A stretch of DNA of 64,000 bases from Limnephilus marmoratus (taxonomy: Eukaryota > Arthropoda > Insecta > Trichoptera > Limnephilidae), in contig OU862910.1 of assembly GCA_917880885.1 (NCBI GenBank), positions 22,518,710 to 22,582,709 on the forward strand. Direction: 5' to 3'. Positions 46,327 to 57,724 of this stretch are shown here, piece by piece; position 1 is the first letter of the stretch, and each line of letters opens with the position of its first letter. The notes below the pieces were generated by a model that ran no database searches, had not been told where the DNA came from, and saw only the letters and a list, made by a program, of their open reading frames with translations. The position numbers were made by a program, and so were the translations under genes.

Positions 46327-46530
46327 AATAATAAAAATAAAATTAGATGAAAAAGCACACAAGTCATAAAAATACAAAAATTCAGCGATATCATAGGTTT
46401 ACAGAAAAACAGATATGTTTAGGAATAAAACAGATAAAGAAATAATAAAAATAAAATTAGGTAAAAAAGCACGCAAATCATAAAAATACAAAAATACAGC
46501 AATTTCATAGGTTATATGTTTAGGAATAGT
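46327..46530. repeat. ~113-bp tandem duplication in the LINE 3' region
   Basis: AATAATAAAAATAAAATTAG at about 46328 recurs at 46441. Both are followed by AAAAAGCAC, TCATAAAAATACAAAAAT, CAGC and TATGTTTAGGAATA. The second unit lacks about 14 nt near its end and runs into the ORF stop at 46520. Confidence 0.8.
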
Positions 46531-47112
46531 TTTGGAATAAGTTTTTTACAAGATCAACAAAATTCGCCAAGTTTATGTTAAATATGTCAATATCACCTAA
46601 GTACTGATTTCCCATAGTATGAAATCGTTGTATCGGAGAGTAGGCAATGTAGTTCCGCTTATGAATGCTACAGTAGAATAGTGTATTTTGTCGTGTAGTT
46701 ACTGTCTTTATTCGTAAGTTTATGAATTGCAGTAGTTCGCAACAGTCAAATTTAGAGTTAAGTATTTTGAATAAAAATGTTAAGTCGTTTATTTTACGTC
46801 TGTCTTCTAGTGTGTGTATTTTTAGAATATTTAATAATAAATTATATTTTAAGTCTTCTAGTGGGATATTTAATTTAAAATTTATTAAAAGCAGAATTTT
46901 TTTTGTATTCGCTCAATGTTATTAATGTGAATTTTGTAAGATGGAGACCAAACTACCGAGTTATATTCCATTAGGCTTCTAACTAGAGATACATATAATA
47001 ATTTAATGGCTTGTATGGAATTAGAGTTTTTGGTTGTTCTTAATACGAAGCCTAGTATTTTCATACCTTTGTTTACAATTTGGTGTATATGATTGGTGAA
47101 ACTTAGTTTTTC
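46520..47112 (-). pseudogene. LINE reverse transcriptase C-terminal ORF with one frameshift
   Basis: Minus strand: EKLSFTNHIHQIVNKGMKIL, then IKLLYVSLVRSLMEYNSVVW, INNIERIQKKF. A frameshift near 46887 follows, then LLINFKLNIPLEDLKYNLL, HTLEDRRKINDLTFLFKIL, the TRQNTLFYCSIHKRNYIAYS region and stop at 46520-46522. The order (VNK.MK.LGF, LLY.SLVRS..EY.S.VW, IERIQKKF, RR...DL.FLFKI) is diagnostic of the C-terminus of Jockey-like insect LINEs. A single break indicates moderate age. Confidence 0.85.
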
Positions 47113-47428
47113 ATGAATGAAACTTTACATTAATTATTTCATTACTGAAACTTTACAATAATATAGCTCATACATCAAAATAACATATAGGCCATAGCTC
47201 TTAGCTCTGGCATTATGAAATTTGTATAAAAAAAATTGCAATAGGTGGCACGATTAATAAGATATGGAGGGGAGATAAGGATATGGAAAGTGGAGGAGGC
47301 GGAGTGGAAACCCCCCTAATACTATGCGAGCGAAGCCGGGGGCAAAAGCTAGTTTTATAATAACTTTGAGAGGGCTACCGTCGGGAGTCAACTGTCGGGG
47401 GGTCAACTGTCGGGTCACCTTTGGATTT

Positions 47429-47983
47429 TATTCATTTTTAAAAATTTTCTATCCCTCTAAGTGCGTTATCTCCCTTGTGTTGTGATATTGAATACTGTAT
47501 TTGAAATAAAATATATCATCCATTTTGACACATTCATAAATAAAATTGATAGTCGTATCGTAGAACTTGTACGCATTAAAAGTGAATCTACTAGATTTAT
47601 TAAATGCAAAGTATGAAAATAATTCTATAATATCCACAAAGGATTGCAAAACGTTCCCTCGGCCGCAAACAGCAGCTAATTGCGTTACGTTGCGTGGATT
47701 AGCCGGCTGAAGGTAAGACATTCATTGTTCTTCTTTTTCACTTGTAAATTTTTACCATATTTTTTTGCCAAAAAGGAACTTCAAAACAATAGGCCATTGT
47801 ACTGACCCACTTACTTGGCGATGGCAGTTTTCGTACATGAAGGTGATTTGGGTAGGTACAGTATGGCGTAGAATTTTTACAGCTAGGAACACATTTACTA
47901 TTGAAATTTTTGATGCTTCATTTCTTATGATATTGCCATCATTTGAATACTATACAAGTGGTAACGTGTTTAAGAGCGTTTAA
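47429..47983. other. no recognised feature
   Basis: Short ORFs on both strands (90 and 72 codons) with no recognisable domain. Confidence 0.45.
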
Positions 47984-48687
47984 CTAGCCAGCGGACGAAA
48001 ATCCACATTTCGTCGAAAGTTGTTCTAACGATCGTGCAGGGCGGTTACAATGAGAAAAATTAATTATTCTCCGTAACAGCTTTTTTAAATTATAACTCAA
48101 TATCGAATTTATTTCAATCCAAATTAGCTTTAATTTATACCTTCATCCAAAAATGCTGAAAGGCGTGATGATAAAACTATTAAAATAATGTACTTTTGTA
48201 ATTATTTTTTGATTATAAGTATTTATCATTTTTCAATAATGTCTAAATTTAATAAAAATGTTAAAAAAAATCTGAAATATATTAGTTTGTAAGTGCGCAA
48301 ATAAATACACGAATGGACCAATTTTTCTACAAGAAACACATGTACGTACATATTTTTTAATGATTTTATTGAAACTAAAATTAAAATTCTAAAACATGCA
48401 TTTGCTAGATAATGTATTGATTTATTTTACTGCATGATTATATTATTTGAAATGGGTGTGGTATAATACAAAATCTTTTTTGAAAATTTAACAAATCTGC
48501 CAACGACCTATGGAATAACCTTATTATACTAAAAATTTTAAAAAATTCTGAAAATTTATTACATGCGAATGCTAGATAAAAGAACAATCTTTCGAAATCC
48601 ATTTATAATTTTTTGTGGAAAAGAGTCAATATGTCTAAAATCTGATTTGAAAATGACATATTTCTGGTTTTCTCTGGTAATGCCCTC
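47984..48687 (+). mobile_element. TTAA-bounded 0.7-kb element, copy 1
   Basis: Bounded by TTAA at 47980-47983 and 48688-48691. It begins CTAGCCAGCGGACGAAAATC, contains GATCGTGCAGGGCGGTTAC and TGAAAGGCGTGATGATAAAA, and ends GGTTTTCTCTGGTAATGCCC. Reverse complement of copy 2 at 52373-53071 over most of its length. No terminal inverted repeat obvious, no transposase. TTAA at all four ends fits piggyBac-type integration. Confidence 0.75.
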
Positions 48688-49306
48688 TTAATTTGTAGTT
48701 TGTTTTGATCCCGAGATCTGAATGTAAAGAGAGATTTACGAACAAGTCTGAAGTCTAAACAACGCTTCTCTAACGAATTGCACGCTGTTTCAAACACAAT
48801 ATTTAACTCTTATTTTAGATTTCGGGTCGATCACTCCTTTCAATTATGAGTTCATTTCAAAATCAAAACTTCGCAGAATTCAAGACTTGAAGATAGAGCA
48901 AGACCCAAAACTACACAACAAAGTTGAATTCCTTATTTTTATGTTTGCGCAGTTTTGTACACATTCCCATATTCTGTTTCCATTTTTAACATCATCTCAT
49001 AATTAAGAACCGTTATACAACCATTAAAGAATGCTTGACACCACTAAATTAAGTTAATTTGCTCTATTATTTTTTTTTTAATTCTAATTCCAAAACAAAT
49101 ATTTTGCTAATTAATCATTATGTTCATTATCTCCACAAGTAATCATTAGTATATTTATTTACCTATTTTTATTTATTTTATTATGCGACATTAACAATTT
49201 ACAGTAAGGCTTTTTATGCTTGTGCTATCTACTTAACTGAGAAACCGTTTGAAGAATTCCTTGTTAAACAAAAAACATTGTACTTAACAAAACTATATAT
49301 TTAACA
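48688..49306. other. no recognised feature
   Basis: AT-rich; nothing recognised. Confidence 0.5.
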
Positions 49307-49642
49307 ATTTGGGAGGCGGGAATGGGTACCGCCGCCCCGGGAACCTTCATTAGATCCAACAGCTCTGCCATAGATCACCCCAAGTGGTTCGCCACGTTTG
49401 GTGATTTAGCAGGGGTGCCCGGGTTCATGGGGTGAGGTTTGTCTAGGTCTTGGAGGCGGATGACCAGGACACACTGAACCCCAGATTCCTACTCACCCCT
49501 TAAACCATTTTCCTTTCCAGAACTCTCCTCTCCTTCCTTTCCTTAAAAAAACCCTCTACACAGCATCCCCAAAGATGACATCGGCCCTGAGGGAAATTAT
49601 TTTCCTCAGGGCCTCCTGTGTAGAGCTCATGTAAAAAAAAAG
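49307..49642 (+). repeat. SINE-A copy, short subtype
   Basis: CAATTTGGGAGGCGGG start, ACCGCCGCCCCGGGAACC, then after GGTCTTGGAGGCGGATG it jumps directly to ACCAGGACACACTGAACC, missing about 130-150 nt present in the copies at 17825 and 62519. Hairpin and ATGTAAAAAAAAA end at 49642. The copy at 54117 has the same deletion, so the two derive from one short master. Confidence 0.88.
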
Positions 49643-50792
49643 TAACTAACAATTCTAACATTTATATACGTATATTTCGACTACCAAAATACGGGCGTAT
49701 TGTGTCTAGTGTAGTTGTAAAAAACTGAAAACAAAAATTTTATGAATAACGAAAAAAAGCTCGCGAATCCCTTTAAAATAATATTATGTAGTTAATTCCG
49801 TAAAGCCTCATTTATTCCAATTTGAGATCGCGAGTTCAAAACTCGACTTGTGCAAGAAAATTTTATTTTTTGCACTATTTAGGTAGATTAACAAGAGTTT
49901 AAGTTATTTCCTAGCTTGTATAAACATTGATGTGTACTAAAAAAGGGAAAGGTAACAATAAAATGTGTTCACTTTTATAAAATTAATTATATCTAATAAT
50001 GTTCGTAAATAGGTAGACACTAGATACTAGAGTGTTAGAAAAGATAAGATCGGAATACGTAATGGCTAGATACGAGTACCTACCCATAAAAAATCGAGTT
50101 ACCCAATTACAAACTGGAGCACAATAAAACTTTTACAGCATTCAACGCATGCCTCACTGTATTATTTAGCACCTGTCTTATATAATCCACCTTAAATTAG
50201 CTCTGAAGTATAGGTAATCATATAAAAAAGCTTCGTGCAGCCATCGCCGGTATTCGAAGTCAACAAAACTTGCGAAATGGCTGATGACATAACAGCGTCA
50301 TCGTTTTGAAAAGAAGCGCAGCCGCGTAAAATATGCCGCTTTATTTGTTCTGCATTTAATGCACTACCAACGCAATTCGCATAAAACAATACCGCTGATG
50401 AACGACGCGAATAACGGAAAGAGATGTTGCGGTGGAGCTCTCAGCGGCAGGACCATTCTCCGATGCTCTCATCGCGTGAAATTTTTATTGGTGTTAAATA
50501 ATTTTATTAATAATTTCATTTTCCTGGTGTTGCCATACTTATCTGTGTCATTTGGCAATAAGCTGTTAAGTATTTTCAGATTTGTGACTCCTTAAAAAAT
50601 TAGCATCAAACTTTTTACGGTATTTCAAATCTTCAGTCAAAATATGATAATTGAGCACCAGAGCACAAATAAAAAATTGAAAAGACCTTTAAAATTTGTT
50701 AAATATTTTAAAATCAAATGCCAATAATTGGTTTAGTGTTCGGTTTAAATGTCATACACAATGAGCAGAAAGCCTTCAAATCTTGTATGCAA
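49643..50792. other. no confirmed gene; CpG-richer patch at 50240-50480
   Basis: Around 49800-49870 a B-box-like GAGTTCAAAACTC suggests a decayed tRNA-type SINE. At 50240-50480 the sequence is CpG-richer. An ORF on each strand overlaps it: minus 50192-50389 (LNAEQIKRHILRGCASF) and plus from ATG 50398 (MNDANNGKRCCGGALSGR, with a possible GTGAAA donor at 50476). Neither is recognised. Confidence 0.35.
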
Positions 50793-50995
50793 TATTATTT
50801 TTTATTTTTTCTCAGGAGGCTATAAGGAAAACCATTTCACTCAGGGTCTATGTCTTTTTATGGAAAGGAAGGAGAGGAAGTTCTGGAGAGATCAAAAGTT
50901 CTCCCGAAAGCGGTCTCTCCCAATCAGGCCCCGACACTCAAAAGGTGTGCAAACGCATCCGCCGCAAGGCCTAATCAAACTTCACCCCTTGAACA
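50793..50995 (-). repeat. SINE-A copy, internally deleted
   Basis: Minus strand: tail side at 50793, CTCAGG near 50810, CCTTCCTTTCC complement near 50860, then a jump to the middle segment (CCCGACACTC) and GCGGATGCG near 50955. Head lacking. Confidence 0.65.
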
Positions 50996-51764
50996 ACACA
51001 CACTCATTCATGAAAATTTTATGTTATATACTAGCGCTGACCCGCAAAAAATCACGGGATGTTATGTAAGTAATCAAGTTAGGTTAGGATATAATGCTTT
51101 CCTATAAACGGAAAAACGCAAACTCTTGAACAATCAGGATTACGAATTAAAAAAATTTAACAAATGAAATACGTATTTCATGTATATTATTTATTATTAA
51201 TATAAAATCCTAAAAAAATTCTGGTACTTAAATCAAGTATTATTTTATTGAAGGCAAGTATTGTACTAACAAAATACCTACTAAAGAAATTTACACCTTA
51301 TCGATTTATCGCTTTATTGCAATCAGTTCCAATTTTGAAAATGTAACTTAAATTCGGATCAAGTCCGAGTTCTAGAGTTCATTTAACCAGAGTTACAGAG
51401 AGAATTACAGAGACACACAACCGAAATTAGTAATTTTGATGATGATGATTATGGTTGTTATCGAAAGAGGCATTAAGTACCTATTATAAAGATTTATACA
51501 TCTGAGAAAATTCCACTGCTCGTAATGTTATTGAACATCGTCGATGTCGTCACGGTTCCTCTTTGAGAACGACCCACACCGGTGTGGGAGTACCCCTACT
51601 TAAGGTTGCCAACCCCTCCCCCCGCCCACTGCCACTACCTTCCTAATTCCCAAACCATCTTCAATATTCGCTGAAATTTGCTAAACCCACTTCAAATTTA
51701 CTCGACTCGAATATTTGCTCGACAAATTTAATACTAAATACTTTTCGGACTTCTTTGTTGCGAG
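50996..51764. other. no recognised feature
   Basis: A GATGATGATGATT microsatellite at 51439 and a GC-richer patch at 51540-51650; no gene. Confidence 0.45.
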
Positions 51765-52114
51765 ATTTTTTTCATTAACTACACACTGGAGGCTCACGAG
51801 GAAAATAATTTCCCTGGAGGCCTGTGCCATATTTGGGGATGCTGTGTGGAGGGTCTTTTTAAGGACAGGAAGTCGAGGAAGTTCTGAGAAGGAAAAGGGT
51901 ATGAAAGCTGGGTATCTAGGGGTCAGTGTGACGGGCGTATGAATTTATTCCTTCCGACGATGTTTCGAGAGAGACCTGCTGGAGATATCAAGGGTCTCCC
52001 CAAACGACCATTCCCAATCCGGCCCACCACGCAGCTGGTGGGCTGCCGTATCCGCAGCCAAGACACGTCTCTGTTGAAACCGGGCACCCCTGCTAAGTCA
52101 CCAAACGCAGCGAG
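51765..52114 (-). repeat. SINE-A copy, head truncated
   Basis: Minus strand: tail and hairpin at 51765-51825 (GGAAAATAATTTCCCTGGAG), pyrimidine segment at about 51850-51900, CCACGCAGCTGGTGGGC at 52027-52043 and GGGCACCCCTGCTAAGTCAC at 52083-52102. The first about 80 nt of the family is absent. Confidence 0.8.
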
Positions 52115-52247
52115 TGGAGTTAGAAGCCATTGCACACATTGTCACATTACTATTCAATATTTTTAGAGTTGAATAATTTGAGTAAAACCACTAATTGTAA
52201 TATTTAATCATCGAACGAAAAATGTAAATGTTAACTGATTTTTCGAA

Positions 52248-52312
52248 TTAGCTAAGTGGTCGTAGCACTTCTCCGGCAAGGAAGAGTTCTTAAGTTCAAT
52301 TCCCAGGTGCAA
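52248..52312 (+). repeat. tRNA-like SINE head
   Basis: A-box TAGCTAAGTGGTCGTAGC (52250) fits TRGCNNAGYNGG. Anticodon-type stem CTTCT/GGAAG closes a 7-nt loop CCGGCAA; B-box AAGTTCAATTCC follows. Downstream body of unknown length runs towards 52368, next to the TTAA element. No intact T stem or acceptor, so a SINE relic, not a tRNA gene. Confidence 0.55.
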
Positions 52313-52372
52313 CGCCAACTTTTTCTGTCTTGTCTTCTCACATCATTTGAGAGTCGTTAATATTGCCTTTAA

Positions 52373-53071
52373 GAGGGTATAACCAGAGAAAACTGGAAAT
52401 ATGTTATTTTTAAATCAAATTTTAGACGTATTGACTCATTTCCATAAAAAAATTATAAATGGATTTCGAAAGACTGTTCTTTCTTGTAGTAAAGTGTTTT
52501 ATCTAGTGTTTTAAATTTTTGAGACATTTTATTTTATTTTTAGTATAATAAGGTTATACCATAGGTCGTTGGCAGATTTGTTAAATTTTCAAACGAAAAA
52601 TCTTATTTTACAAGACATATTTCATACCATGTAATCATACATTATTGTAAATCAATACGTTATCTAGTAAACGATTGTTTCAAAATTTTAATTTTAATTG
52701 AAATAAAATCATTAAAAAATATATCCGAACCCTTATTTATGACGAAAATTTGTCTATCAATTTACGGTCTATTAATATATTTAAGTTTTTTACATTCTTA
52801 TTTTGCTTAGACATTATTGAAAAATGATAAATACTTATGATTAAAAAATAATTACAAAAAGTACATAATTTAAATAGTTTTATCATCACGCCTTTCAGCG
52901 TTGTTGGATGTAGGTATAAATTAAAGCATATTTGAAATGAAATAAAATCGATATTGAGTTATAATTTCAAAAACCTGGTTACGGAGAATAATTAATCTTT
53001 CTCATTGGAACCGCCCTGTACGATCGTAAGAACAACTTACGACGAAATGTGGATTTTCAGCCGCTGGCTGG
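52373..53071 (-). mobile_element. TTAA-bounded 0.7-kb element, copy 2 (inverted)
   Basis: Bounded by TTAA at 52369-52372 and 53072-53075. Reverse complement of 47984-48687: ACCAGAGAAAACTGGAAAT, GACATAATAAGG-like middle, ACGGAGAATAATTAATC, ACGAAATGTGGATTTTC, end CCGCTGGCTGG. Non-coding. Together the two copies form a large inverted repeat with a 3.7-kb spacer. Confidence 0.75.
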
Positions 53072-54116
53072 TTAAATGCCCTTGATATTTAAACATTACA
53101 TTATCGTATCAACAATATACGATTGCCTGTAAATAATATTACGCAATGTCCATTCTAATGAAATTTACATTACCCAACGGTCAATACTGAATTGATTATA
53201 TCAGTGATTTTGAATTGTCAACTATTACCTAATGTAAATTTTCTTTCCATTTATCATTGTATCTATATGTGACGTAGAAAGGTTTCACAAAAAGTGAACG
53301 TGAATTATTGAAACTAAAAATATTTTGCATATTATTATGATTGTATCCAAAATCTGTTGCTGTATATGTAATAATTTACCTTCTGATATCTAACGCAATG
53401 GTAAATTGTTAACAGAAAATACAAACCACATTATTAGCGCCAGTAACGTTGACCATATCTTTTTCTTGTAACAAATTTATTCATGCAACACATTGCAACA
53501 ATGGCGTTATATAACTTTGAAAAATCATTAACGTATCAGCGATCGTTTTGTCTCGATTGTTGAATAACCGCAAATGTGTCGCTATGAGAAGAATTAATTA
53601 ACCTACTGCATAGAAAGTAAAACTCTTGCTAAGTGGAATAACTGAATAATTATAAATTATAAGTACTGAGTAGGGACAAACCTCACACGGCTATTTTTAA
53701 GATTGTTCCGCTTCTATTAAAACCATTATACACTTAATTGTTGTTGCGTAAGATGGTTTTGTGTGGAGATCGGTAGCAAAATTCGCTAAAACTACTTCCT
53801 TGTGGCGAGGGCGTCGCCTCACGTACTGCCTACCAATTTGTATGTAGTTAATGTGTTGTGATTTTACGTAATAAATTTGGCCGAGTTAAAAAATATACGT
53901 GTACGTGGGTTCAGACTATTTTTTTCCGCACACCGCATGCGTACATTTTGTAGTACACCCGAAAATATAATAAATATAATTATATTGAAATATTCATGTG
54001 GTACCACTACTAAATATATTAAGATAATTAATCTGTATATATAAACATTTAAAAAATATATGTTTGCTTATAAATATGTATGTATCATGAGTTGTTTATG
54101 CTTTGCTTTATTATAT
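53072..54116. other. no recognised feature
   Basis: AT-rich; nothing recognised. Confidence 0.5.
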
Positions 54117-54453
54117 GCAATTTGGGAGGCGGGAATGAGTACCGCCGCCCCGGGAATCTTTATTGGATAACCAACACCTCTGCCATAGGTCACCCCAAGT
54201 GGTTTGCTACGTTTGGTGATTTAGCAGGGTTACCCGGGTTCATTGGGTGAGGTTTGTCTAGGTCTTGGAAGGGACGACCAGGACACACTGAACCCTAGAT
54301 TTCTACCCACCCCATAAACCCTTTTCCTTCCCAGAACTCTCCTCTCCTTCCTTTCCTTATAAAAACCTCCACGTAGCATCCCCAAAGATGACATAGGCCC
54401 TGTGGGAGGTTGTTTTCCTTAGGGCCTCCTGTGTGGAGCTCATGTAAAAAAAA
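54117..54453 (+). repeat. SINE-A copy, short subtype
   Basis: CAATTTGGGAGGCGGG start, ACCGCCGCCCCGGGAATC, TGGATAACCAACACCTCTGC, same internal deletion as 49307 (GGTCTTGG joined to ACGACCAGGACACAC), hairpin with several G-U pairs (GGCCCTGTGGGAGG / TTTTCCTTAGGGCC) and tail ATGTAAAAAAAAA. Confidence 0.88.
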
Positions 54454-54857
54454 ATTTATCATAGGAAATGTTTGAAACTTTCTACCTACCTTCTTTTCTC
54501 CTCGCGAAGGTTTCTGGATTATTACAACCACATGACAATACATCTGAAATTTTTTTTAATCATTACAAAAACTCTTACGAAACTGTCAAAAATGTCACAA
54601 TTTGAGAATGACATTTTGCAAACCATCGATTGTTTTTGATTCAATCGAAGTACTCACCAACGGTAATAGTAAAAACCAAAATCGAATACTTTGAATCTAA
54701 TAAAAAATTAAACTTATTTTAAATAGGTACCTATGTTAGGTGCCAAATTTGATTGATTGTTCTTATAATATACAAAAATGAAAATTTGTAAAAAAAAATT
54801 AAAAGGTGGCACGCGAGCTGTTTGAAAATCTGAATGTACCGGGACTGAATGTATTGA
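54454..54857. other. no recognised feature
   Basis: AT-rich spacer. Confidence 0.5.
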
Positions 54858-55002
54858 ACGCGGGAGAGGGGGGGTATCGCGGGAGGGGGGTTCATGGGAG
54901 AGGGGAGAGGATAGGCGGGGAAGGTGGAGGGGGAATACGTCAGGGGAAGGAGACACGGGAGGGGAAGGGGAGGCTTAAGGGGGACAGGACGAAGGAGGAG
55001 AA
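54858..55002 (+). repeat. G-rich purine tract with G-quadruplex potential
   Basis: About 145 nt of GGGAGAGGGG-type sequence with many runs of three or more G (GAGAGGGGGGG, GGGAGGGGGG, GGAGGGGG, GGGAGGGGAAGGGGAGG). One strand is almost purely purine. It causes stop-free frames on both strands, which are not genes. Confidence 0.8.
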
Positions 55003-57724
55003 ACAATTTCTTAATTAGTGACATAGTACTTACTTAATATTAAGATACCTAATAATGAAAATAAACATGCCTTGTACAGTTTTAAAGCACTCAATCAATT
55101 ATCAATGGCCTTTCAGGAAATTGAAAGCACCATTGATTCAATCGGACAATGAACTCTCAACTCATTCTGGTTATGGTAATGATTCTGGAGACAGACTTTT
55201 TCTTTCTTTCTTAAAAGCTCAATCCGCAAACCCTTATGCAACGAAACCTCTCGGCACCAAGTCAAAATGTTTACATAAATGCATTTGATTATCTCTAATA
55301 AGACGGAAGGTTTTGGTATAAAGCCACTTCTCAGTTTGTATTCGTTTGAACTGTAAAGCTGATCACGAATCACGATCGGTCTTGCTTTATTTGTATTGCG
55401 TAATGGTAGCCGTTCAGATATTGGGCACAATAATTGTGTGCTGCATTGCGATCTTTCTGTGTAAATTATCGTTATTTTGACGTTAATAGCTCTATAAAAA
55501 TACCGATAATTATAGGGCGTAAGTGCGTACACCTTTAATGTAATTTATAATAACGATGTTACGAAGGCATCAATAAGTAGCCCCACATAATCGATAAATT
55601 ATGTGTTGGTAGAAAAGCGTTCTTTTCTTTGTAATTATAATATTGTAGATTAACGATGTTATAACGCCAATATTTTGTTTATGTGTTATGTTGGAAACTT
55701 GTTCAACTCCATTGCTGGCTATAATAATGATATTAATAAGATTACAAAACATTTCTTAAATATTTTTTCTAATTATTTATATTGAGGGATCAGTAGGATG
55801 TATAGGTTCAATTAGGAATTCCACAGAGCCGAACCCTCTGATATGAAAATATCTGGCGTCGGTGAATTATTTTCCCATTTGGTCTCTGGTAGGTTGACAT
55901 GTTGTTCTTGTATTGTTTTGAATTTATAATACTTATATAGTGCAATTGCATAGCTTGAATTTACTAGATGATCATTTGGAAAGTGTGTGAAAGGGTTTAG
56001 TTTTTCCTGTGGGGAAAATTTAACCAGGACATTTAAATCTGGAAAACAAACAGCTTTACAAAGATACATAAAAAATGAGTGCTAAAATAAAACAGTAAGC
56101 CTAAAAACATGTTTTCGCTGATAATTTTTTTTTTAGTGCTAGACGAGAAAAACATAAAGAAAAACTAAGAAAAAAATAGTGAAGCTAAATACTTAAATAT
56201 GCATGATAAGAATATAGAAAAACACAATAAAGGTTAAGCTTATGATCTTATAGGAGTATAAGGATGATATGTATGTAATTAGGGAATATGCAAATATAGG
56301 GAATATGGAAATCGGATAAATAATACAATAAATATGCAAATAAATATGAAAATGTACCAGAAGTACCTAAACATAGTTTTCGCGAAGCAAGAGAAATTTA
56401 TTTATAAATGTTCGGGATTAACCTATCACAGCGGATTTGTGTTCCAGTTCGTGAAATCTGTCATTTCAGTTTGTGAATTAGACAAGTTAAGAATCTGCTG
56501 ATTAAAAGTCTTAAAAATCTTTAACAGGAAAGTTAACGCTCTAGTTCGTAAAATGTTTGAACCCCCGCCTTAAATATACTTGTACAACATGTAAACATCG
56601 TTCTCACATTCTTTAAAAAGAATTACCTACATTGAATGTGCAATGTGCTAACCAAGTGTACAAGAACCTCTTTGCAAGGTTGTTTTAAGTGTATTTTTCC
56701 GTAAAAAAATATGTGTGTAGGTTGCTCAAATCAGCGGTGCCTCATAACCGTTACCTTGGCAGGAGTTACGGAGAAGCCCAACGAACGTAGTTTACGTGGT
56801 AGGAGGTTCTAACTGTTTGGTGTTTACCAGTTCTTCCACGGAGGCCGGCAACCTCATCCGGAGGTAAAGATAACAAGACTCCTTATTGTTTGTGTGTGCC
56901 TACATGCTTTTTGTTTGATTAATTTATCAGTGTTTCAATGTGGCGGCTTCATTATGTGTCTGATTAAAATCAAGGGAAGGTGAATAGCTTAATCAAACAA
57001 ACAAGTACAAATAACAACTCAAAATTTACCAATTTACTCTCTAAGAAGAGTAATTTAAAAAACTGCAATAGCACAGACATTATTTTATCATATAAGCAGG
57101 TACAAGCATCTGAGATGTTTAAGAAATATTGTAATGAAAATATTCATGGTAGCTAGTAGGTCATTCAATCGCTCACCTTGCACTCCATAACAAGCGACAG
57201 AATTCTTCGCATCAATGTATTTCTTGCAGTAAGCAGTACAATTTTTCCCATGATAATAGAAATAAATTAAGTACAAGATAACGATCTGAATTATTATAAT
57301 CTTAAATATTGAACTCTGAACCAGAAAAACATGAAAAAGATGAATAATAATAATTGTATAACGCCGTTTTGTGAAAAATCATCTCAAGGGCGTTGTATAA
57401 ACTTATAATATATTTCTACAATACTACTTCCAACTTCCGACTACAAACTAGACAAACCATTATAACAACTTATGGCTAAAAACTGCATCCACCGATTCAT
57501 CGTTCACTGATACGAAACTAAATGTATAATGATTTTGCCAATGAACGCGATACTATGTAAAATTGTACATATTTCATTTAAACTCTATATGGGCTGAAAA
57601 TATCAATTATATATAGTTATAAAAAATAAAAACAATTTGAATAATTTGTGAGTAAAGGTCTTTTAAAAATGAGCAACACTGTTTCTGTTAGAATTTGTTT
57701 TTAACAAGATCCTTTTATTTTCAG
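55003..57724. other. probable intron upstream of the 57725 exon; no recognised gene
   Basis: ORFs of up to 139 codons (55113-55532, minus) and 85 codons (55812-56069, minus, containing PETKWENNSPTPDIFISEG) show no domain I recognise. 56720-56890 is less AT-rich. The pyrimidine tract and acceptor at 57708-57724 close the stretch. Confidence 0.4.

Larger units (their letters stand above)
46279..47119 (-). mobile_element. 5'-truncated LINE inside the Helitron
   Basis: On the minus strand it ends TTTGGGCGTTAAATAAATAA with an (AAAT)n tail at 46279-46300, typical of LINEs with short repeat tails rather than poly-A. Its 3'UTR holds a tandem duplication. It interrupts the Helitron between GAATGGATTT and ATGAAACTT. 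Confidence 0.8.
46197..47352 (+). mobile_element. Helitron inserted in family C, itself split by a LINE
   Basis: TCCTACTAATATTATAAAGG at 46197 and CGGGGGCAAAAGCTAG ending 47352, placed between A and T of family C. Helitron sequence is 46197-46278 and about 47120-47352. It matches 3421-3673 at the start, and GAATGGATTT joins AATGAAACTTTAC when the LINE is removed. Confidence 0.8.
45886..47428 (+). mobile_element. family-C element hosting nested insertions
   Basis: Left end CCCCCGACAGTTGGC, then GTGCAGTCGGTTTAGGG, ACCGACGAATAACAAAA, CAAGGATAAAATTACTTG, AAATTACGATTGGTAAATAA. Interrupted at 46196 by a Helitron, resuming at 47353 with TTTTATAATAACTTTG and ending in tandem inverted ends GTCGGGAGTCAACTGTCGGG (from about 47378) and GGTCAACTGTCGGGTCACC. 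Empty-site comparison with 35430-35830 supports the reading. Confidence 0.75.

Noticed and set aside
50398..50475. 50398-50475 spliced directly to the 57725 exon
   Set aside because: The phases do not match: the upstream frame ends in phase 0 at 50475, while the 57725 exon needs two bases of a split codon from the preceding exon.
54714..55024. Proline-rich ORFs (80 and 97 codons, minus) over the G-rich tract
   Set aside because: They are the complement of a purine tract; composition explains the open frames.
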